Below, one piece after another: positions 59,679-64,000 of a DNA stretch of 64,000 bases. The position numbers were made by a program, and so were the translations under genes. The notes below the pieces were generated by a model that searched no databases, was not told where the DNA came from, and worked only from the letters and a program-made list of their open reading frames with translations. This stretch comes from Klebsiella pneumoniae. GTDB taxonomy: Bacteria > Pseudomonadota > Gammaproteobacteria > Burkholderiales > UBA3065. The stretch spans positions 180,866 through 244,865 of the forward strand of contig CAMDGF010000001.1 of the NCBI GenBank assembly GCA_945897555.1, read 5' to 3'. Each line of letters starts with the position of its first letter. Position 1 is the first letter of the stretch.

Positions 59679-60551
59679 TCAGCCGCCGGCCAGCAGGTCG
59701 ATGACGACCTGCGCCGCGCGCTCAGGCCCGGTCTCGTGCATGAGATGGCCAGCGCTCCAGCGTTCCACCCGGGCGTGCGGCAGGTACCGTGCGATCACCT
59801 GCAGCAGCGGCTCGGGTGGCACCCAGGCGTCGAGGTCGCCCACCACCAGCCGCATCGGTGCGGCCAGCCGCGCGGCATCCTCAAGCAATACGGGCAGGTC
59901 GGCTGCGGCCATGAAGTTCATCGCTCCGCGGACATGCGCGCTGTCGGAGAACAGCGTGCGATAGCGGCGTCGCTGGCCCTCGTCGAGGATCGATGCAGTC
60001 GAGTCGAGCAGCCGGTCGACCATACCCGAGGGCCCGATGGTGGCCGCAAGCAAGGCGGCTACCGGGCTCGAGGTCGCCAGCGGGTTCACCAGCGGTCCGA
60101 GGAACAAGGCATAGGCGGGCGGCGGCGGCACCAGCGAGGGCGCGTAGCCCACCAGCGCGCCAGCGCGATGCCGCCCCAGCAACGACCAGCGCAGCGCCAG
60201 CGGGAAGCCTGCCGAATGTCCGGCCACCACGGCCGGCGACCCGAGCCCGAGCACTTCGAGCAGCCCATCGAGTTGCTGCGCGATGCTCGCCAGATCGAGG
60301 CGCTCGTAATCCGCGCCATGGGTGAAGCCGTGGCCCGGCAGATCCATCGCCAGCACCCGCGCATGCTTGGTGAGCAGTGGCCACATCGGTGCCCAGCTGT
60401 GCACCGAGGCGCCGGTGCCATGCAGCAGGACCACCAGTGGGCCCTCGCCCGCCATCTGCAGGTGCCAGTCGAGGCCGGCGGCCTGCACGCGACGGCTGTG
60501 TTCACGGTTGGGCCAGTCGGCCGGGATGTCATGGGCTGGGGTCGAGGTCAT
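59679..60551 (-). CDS. bchO: BchO, alpha/beta-hydrolase-fold magnesium chelatase accessory protein
   Basis: This 290-residue protein has the alpha/beta-hydrolase fold: VVLLHGTGASVHSWAPM (oxyanion loop), the nucleophile elbow VVAGHSAGFPLAL, VVGDLDAWVPPE and a C-terminal His in SAGHLMHETGP. The family is linked to magnesium chelation in photosynthesis gene clusters, but its reaction is not settled. Here it is on the minus strand, convergent with bchD and divergent from crtE, whereas bchO commonly follows bchD on the same strand. It shares the two perfect PpsR sites with crtE. ATG 60551 replaces the very long track ORF that reads antisense through crtE and crtF. Confidence 0.92.
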   Translation of the reverse strand: MTSTPAHDIPADWPNREHSRRVQAAGLDWHLQMAGEGPLVVLLHGTGASVHSWAPMWPLLTKHARVLAMDLPGHGFTHGADYERLDLASIAQQLDGLLEVLGLGSPAVVAGHSAGFPLALRWSLLGRHRAGALVGYAPSLVPPPPAYALFLGPLVNPLATSSPVAALLAATIGPSGMVDRLLDSTASILDEGQRRRYRTLFSDSAHVRGAMNFMAAADLPVLLEDAARLAAPMRLVVGDLDAWVPPEPLLQVIARYLPHARVERWSAGHLMHETGPERAAQVVIDLLAGG

Positions 60552-60564
60552 CGGGATTCCGGGG

Positions 60565-60607
60565 TGTCGGTTGACGCGGACAGGGCGGGTGTCTATTGTG
60601 ACTGACA
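60565..60607. promoter_or_regulatory. two perfect PpsR operators over the crtE promoter (bchO/crtE interval)
   Basis: TGTCGGTTGACGCGGACA (60565-60582) and TGTCTATTGTGACTGACA (60590-60607) both fit TGTC-N10-GACA and are seven bases apart. Within them, TTGACG (60571) and TATTGT (60594) form a sigma70-like promoter with 17-base spacing toward crtE. Bound repressor would cover both promoter boxes. bchO reads the other way from the same interval. Confidence 0.85.
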
Positions 60608-60671
60608 GTCTGGTGGTCAGAACAAACTTACAGTCGGCGCAGAGGTTTCGCCGTCGACGGGGGAGGGCGGC

Positions 60672-61589
60672 ATGGATACACAACTGCGGATCGAGCAGGC
60701 GCTGGACGCCGCGTTGCGCCTTGGCGAGTCTAAGGCAGCGCCGCCGCGCCTGGTGGCCGCCACCCGGCATGCGGTGTTCCCCGGCGGCGCGCGCATCCGG
60801 CCGCGTCTCTGCCTCGCCGTGGCGTGGGCCTGCGGCGACGACCGTCCGCTGCTCGCCGACGCCGCCGCCGTCGCCATCGAGTTGATGCACTGCGCCTCGC
60901 TGGTCCACGACGACCTGCCGTGTTTTGACGATGCGGCCATGCGCCGTGGTCAGGCCTCCGTGCATGCAGCCTATGGCGAACGTCTGGCGGTGCTGGTGGG
61001 CGATGCGCTCATCGTCCTCGCCTTCCGCGCGCTGGCGGTGGCCGGCCGTGACTCGCCGGAGCGCCTCGGCCGTCTGGTCACCACCGTGGCCGATGGCGTC
61101 GGCGCGCCCGAGGGCATCGTGGCCGGGCAGGCCTGGGAGTGCGAACTCAAGGCCGACCTCGCCACCTATCAACGCACCAAGACCGGAGCTCTGTTTGCCG
61201 CGGCCACCGCCGCCGGGGCGCAAGCCGCCGGGCACGACCCTGATGCCTGGCGCAGCCTCGGCGACTGGCTGGGCGAGGCCTACCAGGTGGCCGACGACAT
61301 CCGCGACGTCATGGCCGACCCGGCATTGCTGGGCAAGCCGACCGGCCGCGACGAGGACCTCGACCGCATGAGTTCGGCGCGCGAGTTGGGTCTTGCGGGT
61401 GCCGTGGCGCACTTCGATGAGCTGCTCGATCAGGCCGCGCGCTCGATTCCCGACTGCCGCGGCGCGGCTGCGCTGCGCGCATTGGTGCAGTCGGAGTCGG
61501 AGCGCCTGGTGCCCAAATCGTGGGTCAGCCGCATCCGTTCGGGGCAGGCTGTGCCGGCACGGCCGCTTCCAGCCCGCGTCGGCAGCTGA
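60672..61589 (+). CDS. crtE: geranylgeranyl diphosphate synthase
   Basis: This 305-residue prenyltransferase makes GGPP for carotenoids and for the bacteriochlorophyll tail. The first aspartate-rich motif is HDDLPCFDDAAMRRG, with GGARIRPRL before it. The second motif is QVADDIRDV, with K in KTGALFAAAT. The chain-length region before the first motif (IELMHCASLVHDD) has His-Cys-Ala, compatible with C20. GGAGGG lies just before ATG 60672. It is under the double PpsR operator and is followed by crtF after 36 bases, the conserved crtEF pair. Confidence 0.95.
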   Translation: MDTQLRIEQALDAALRLGESKAAPPRLVAATRHAVFPGGARIRPRLCLAVAWACGDDRPLLADAAAVAIELMHCASLVHDDLPCFDDAAMRRGQASVHAAYGERLAVLVGDALIVLAFRALAVAGRDSPERLGRLVTTVADGVGAPEGIVAGQAWECELKADLATYQRTKTGALFAAATAAGAQAAGHDPDAWRSLGDWLGEAYQVADDIRDVMADPALLGKPTGRDEDLDRMSSARELGLAGAVAHFDELLDQAARSIPDCRGAAALRALVQSESERLVPKSWVSRIRSGQAVPARPLPARVGS

Positions 61590-61625
61590 GCTGCAAGCGG
61601 CACCGACCCGTCGAGGAGACCCCCT

Positions 61626-62759
61626 ATGGCCGAGACGATGCACCTCTCCCTCATCGACCGTCTGTTCGCCTGGCGCGACCGCCTGGTGGCCAGCCCGACG
61701 TTCCAGCGCTGGGCTGCAGCCTTCCCGCTCACCCGCCCGATCGCGCGCCGGCAGGCGGCACAACTGTTCGACCTTGTCGCCGGCTTTGTCTACAGCCAGG
61801 TGCTGCTGGCCTGCGTCCGCCTCGGTGTGTTCGAGATGCTTGCCGAGGGTCCGCAGAGCGTCACCACCCTCGCGCATCGGCTGGGCCTCTCGGAGAACTC
61901 GGCGCAACGTCTGCTCGCCGCCGCTGCCTCGCTGGGGCTCCTCGCCCGCCGTGCCGATGGCCGTTACGCGCTCGGCCAGCTCGGTGCGGTGATGGTCGGC
62001 AACCGCGCGGTCGCGGCGATGGTCGAGCACCACGCCTCGGTCTACCTCGACCTCGCAGACCCGGTCGCGCTGTTGCGCCGCGACTCGCCCACCCGCCTCG
62101 CTGGCTATTGGGCCTATGCCGGCGACCAAGGCAGCGAGGTGGCGCGCCAGCTCACGGCCGAGCAGGTGGCTGAGTATTCGGCGCTGATGTCGGCCTCCCA
62201 GCCGCTGGTGGCCGATCAGATCATCGACGCCTACGACCTCGGCCGGCACCGCTGCCTGATGGACGTCGGCGGCGGCGAGGGCACCTTCCTTTGTCAGGTC
62301 GCGCGTCGCGTGCCCGGCCTCCGGCTGCGCCTGTTCGACCTGCCGGCGGTGGCCGAGCGTGGCCGCCAGCGCTTCGAGGCGCAGGGCATCGCCCACCGCG
62401 CCGAGGCCTGCGGCGGCAGCTTCTTCGACGACCCGCTGCCCACCGGCGCCGACATCGCCTCGCTGGTCCGCGTCATCTACGACCACGACGACGCGCATGC
62501 GCTGCGCATCCTGCGTGCCGTGCGTTGCGCCCTGCCGGAGGACGGCACGCTGATCCTCGCCGAGCCGATGGCGGGTACGCCGGGCGCCGAAGCCATGGGC
62601 GACGCCTATTTCGGTTTCTACCTGCTCGCCATGGGTAAAGGCGAGGCGCGCACACCCGACCAACTCGGCTCGCTGCTCAAGCAAGCGGGCTTCTCGCGGC
62701 TGCGCATCCTCGCCACCCACCTGCCGCTGCAGACCCGCGTCCTCATCGCAAGGCCTTGA
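61626..62759 (+). CDS. crtF: demethylspheroidene (hydroxyneurosporene) O-methyltransferase
   Basis: This 377-residue SAM methyltransferase adds the 1-methoxy group in the spheroidene or spirilloxanthin pathway. After an N-terminal dimerisation helix region with a winged-helix-like part (TTLAHRLGLSENSAQRLLAAAASLGLLARR), the catalytic domain carries the SAM loop CLMDVGGGEGTFLCQVA, LFDLPAVAERGRQRF and VIYDHDDAHALRIL with the probable catalytic His. The ribosome site AGGAG precedes the ATG. It ends 128 bases before bchC, leaving room for the bchC promoter, the classical crtEF-bchCX order of purple bacteria. Confidence 0.94.
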   Translation: MAETMHLSLIDRLFAWRDRLVASPTFQRWAAAFPLTRPIARRQAAQLFDLVAGFVYSQVLLACVRLGVFEMLAEGPQSVTTLAHRLGLSENSAQRLLAAAASLGLLARRADGRYALGQLGAVMVGNRAVAAMVEHHASVYLDLADPVALLRRDSPTRLAGYWAYAGDQGSEVARQLTAEQVAEYSALMSASQPLVADQIIDAYDLGRHRCLMDVGGGEGTFLCQVARRVPGLRLRLFDLPAVAERGRQRFEAQGIAHRAEACGGSFFDDPLPTGADIASLVRVIYDHDDAHALRILRAVRCALPEDGTLILAEPMAGTPGAEAMGDAYFGFYLLAMGKGEARTPDQLGSLLKQAGFSRLRILATHLPLQTRVLIARP

Positions 62760-62831
62760 TGGCCATGCAACCTTGAATCTGTCAAAAAGATTTTTCTTGA
62801 CTCGGTCCCACAGAGGCTTAGCATGCACACA

Positions 62832-62875
62832 TGTCAGGTTGCCCTGACATTTTGGCAGGTACATAAAAAATGACA
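62832..62875. promoter_or_regulatory. PpsR operator pair at the bchC promoter
   Basis: TGTCAGGTTGCCCTGACA (62832-62849) is a perfect PpsR palindrome with seven-base arms. Exactly eight bases later lies a half-kept second site GGT-N12-ACA ending ATGACA (62858-62875). A possible sigma70 promoter TTGACT-N16-TAGCAT sits just upstream at 62797-62824. This is the promoter type described for bchC in Rhodobacter. Confidence 0.8.
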
Positions 62876-62887
62876 TCTGAAGTCGCG

Positions 62888-63826
62888 ATGAGCACCTTGG
62901 CGGTGGTACTGGAGGAGCCCGAAAGGGTGGCTCTGTGTCGCCTGCCGCTCACCCCCGCCACAGCGCGGGACGTGGTGGTGGACATCGCCTACAGCGGCAT
63001 CAGCACCGGCACCGAGAAGCTGCTCTGGAGCGGCCGCATGCCGCAGTTCCCAGGCATGGGCTATCCGCTGGTGCCAGGCTACGAGTCGGTCGGCACGGTG
63101 GTCGGCGCTGGCCGCGAGTCCGGCTTCGAGGTCGGGCAGAGCGTGTTCGTGCCCGGCGCCAAGTGCTACGGCGACGTGCGTGGCCTGTTCGGTGGCGCCG
63201 CCTCGCGCGTGGTCGTGCCCGGCGAGCGCATCCTCGCCATCGACGAGCACCTGGGTGAGCGCGGCGTGCTTTTCGCGCTCGCCGCCACCGCGCTGCACGT
63301 CACTCACGTGCCGGGCGCCCTGCAGCCCGACCTCATCGTCGGTCACGGTGTGCTCGGCCGCATGATCGCCCGCATCGCCGTCGCCCATGGCGCCACACCA
63401 GTGGTCTGGGAGACCAACGCCACGCGCCGCGATGGCGCGCAGGGTTACGCAGTGATCGACCCGGCCGATGACACCCGCCGCGACTATCGCTGCATCTGCG
63501 ACGTCAGCGGCGCCGCCGGTCTGCTCGACACCCTCATCTCGCACCTCGCTCCGGGCGGCGAGGTGGTGCTAGCCGGCTTCTACGACCAGCCCCTTGGCTT
63601 CACCTTCCCGCCGGCCTTCATGCGCGAAGCGCGCTTGCGCATCGCCGCACAGTGGCAGCCGGCCGATCTGCTCAAGGTCCGCGAGATGGTGGCCGACGGC
63701 CGTCTCTCGCTCGATGGCCTGATCTCCCACCGCAGCGCCCCACATCTCGCCGAAGACGCCTACAGCACGGCGTTCGGCGACCCTGACTGTCTGAAGATGG
63801 TCCTCGACTGGAGACACCTGCAATGA
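62888..63826 (+). CDS. bchC: 3-hydroxyethyl bacteriochlorophyllide a dehydrogenase BchC
   Basis: This 312-residue dehydrogenase of the medium-chain family oxidises the 3-hydroxyethyl group during bacteriochlorophyll a synthesis. It begins MSTLAVVLEEPERVALCRLPL and has YSGISTGTEKLLWSGRMPQFPGMGYPLVPGYESVG, a GHGVLGRMIARIA nucleotide site and DVSGAAGLLDTLI. ATG 62888 is chosen over the track start 62870, because the latter lies inside the second PpsR half-site and the family begins near this methionine. The stop overlaps the bchX start (ATGA). Confidence 0.95.
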   Translation: MSTLAVVLEEPERVALCRLPLTPATARDVVVDIAYSGISTGTEKLLWSGRMPQFPGMGYPLVPGYESVGTVVGAGRESGFEVGQSVFVPGAKCYGDVRGLFGGAASRVVVPGERILAIDEHLGERGVLFALAATALHVTHVPGALQPDLIVGHGVLGRMIARIAVAHGATPVVWETNATRRDGAQGYAVIDPADDTRRDYRCICDVSGAAGLLDTLISHLAPGGEVVLAGFYDQPLGFTFPPAFMREARLRIAAQWQPADLLKVREMVADGRLSLDGLISHRSAPHLAEDAYSTAFGDPDCLKMVLDWRHLQ

Positions 63827-64000
63827 GCCAATCCTGCGCCACCGGCACCGTATCGCCAGTGCAGTTCAACCAGCAGGCGCTGCGCGCCGAAGCGGCCCAC
63901 GAGCCGGATCCGGTGCACACCGGCGAGGTCAAGAGCGAGACGCAGATCATCGCCATCTACGGCAAGGGTGGCATCGGCAAGAGCTTCACGCTGGCCAACC
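63823..64000 (+). CDS. bchX: chlorophyllide a reductase iron protein BchX (partial, N-terminal end)
   Basis: The first 59 codons are present before the window edge. A leader MSQSCATGTVSPVQFNQQALRAE is followed by TQIIAIYGKGGIGKSFTLAN, which is the P-loop of NifH-like iron proteins. BchX passes electrons to BchYZ for reduction of the chlorin B ring to a bacteriochlorin. The extended N-terminus before the P-loop is typical of BchX compared with BchL. It overlaps bchC by four bases. Confidence 0.95.
   Translation, partial: MSQSCATGTVSPVQFNQQALRAEAAHEPDPVHTGEVKSETQIIAIYGKGGIGKSFTLAN

Noticed and set aside
60552-62876. Long minus-strand extension of bchO to a 1065-residue ORF
   Set aside because: It runs antisense to crtE and crtF. 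BchO has a natural start at 60551 and the PpsR promoter region lies in between.

Overview
The window is high-GC DNA from a phototrophic purple bacterium, most likely a betaproteobacterium of the Rhodocyclales or Burkholderiales. The housekeeping order is betaproteobacterial: pepP-ubiH-dusB-fis-purH, gyrA-ompA-mtaD-ubiG-gph, trxA-rho, a DUF2863 protein, and an EF-P carrying Arg32 next to the rhamnosyltransferase EarP. The right end is the start of a bacteriochlorophyll/carotenoid photosynthesis gene cluster. The species cannot be named from the sequence alone.

Layout. 1-11 kb: ubiquinone, tRNA-modification, nucleoid (fis), purine, heme, metG and mrp genes. 11-19 kb: thrC, a secreted PQQ-type sugar dehydrogenase, an M14 carboxypeptidase coupled to mltB, and the coupled earP-efp pair. 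19.9-24.3 kb: an oxidative-stress module with a peroxiredoxin-glutaredoxin fusion, a flavin disulfide reductase, a ChaN-like protein and OxyR, with OxyR-like sites before the fusion gene and before oxyR. 24.4-26 kb: prfC.

26.0-37.1 kb (minus strand) is the most unusual block. It is a ten-gene chemosensory operon, in transcription order: a soluble receptor with two signalling tips, a protein with three CheW domains, CheB, a HEAT-repeat protein, CheR, a CheY, a 943-residue CheA, a STAS protein, a second CheY, and a one-TM receptor that ends in a CheZ-like D-x3-Q motif. No flagellar genes, CheD or free CheZ are present. I infer a soluble or layered sensory array that controls something other than, or besides, flagellar switching.

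37.4-51 kb: rho, trxA, fdxA, an AddB-like iron-sulfur nuclease without its helicase partner, hisC-pheA, gyrA, ompA, mtaD, ubiG and gph. 51.1-53 kb: tmRNA (ssrA, tag ANDESFALAA), followed by a small accessory patch holding a ribbon-helix-helix/Doc toxin-antitoxin pair, a truncated antitoxin-like remnant and a recombinase-associated fragment broken by an amber codon.

53-64 kb: an HD-GYP phosphodiesterase leads into photosynthesis genes: bciB, a SOUL heme-binding protein, a small membrane protein, bchI, bchD, bchO (inverted), crtE, crtF, bchC and the start of bchX. Three promoter regions carry paired PpsR/CrtJ palindromes (TGTC-N10-GACA type). In the bchO/crtE interval both copies are perfect and overlap the -35 and -10 of a sigma70-like promoter. 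This implies coordinated redox/light repression of the SOUL/bchID, bchO/crtEF and bchCX units by a PpsR encoded outside the window.
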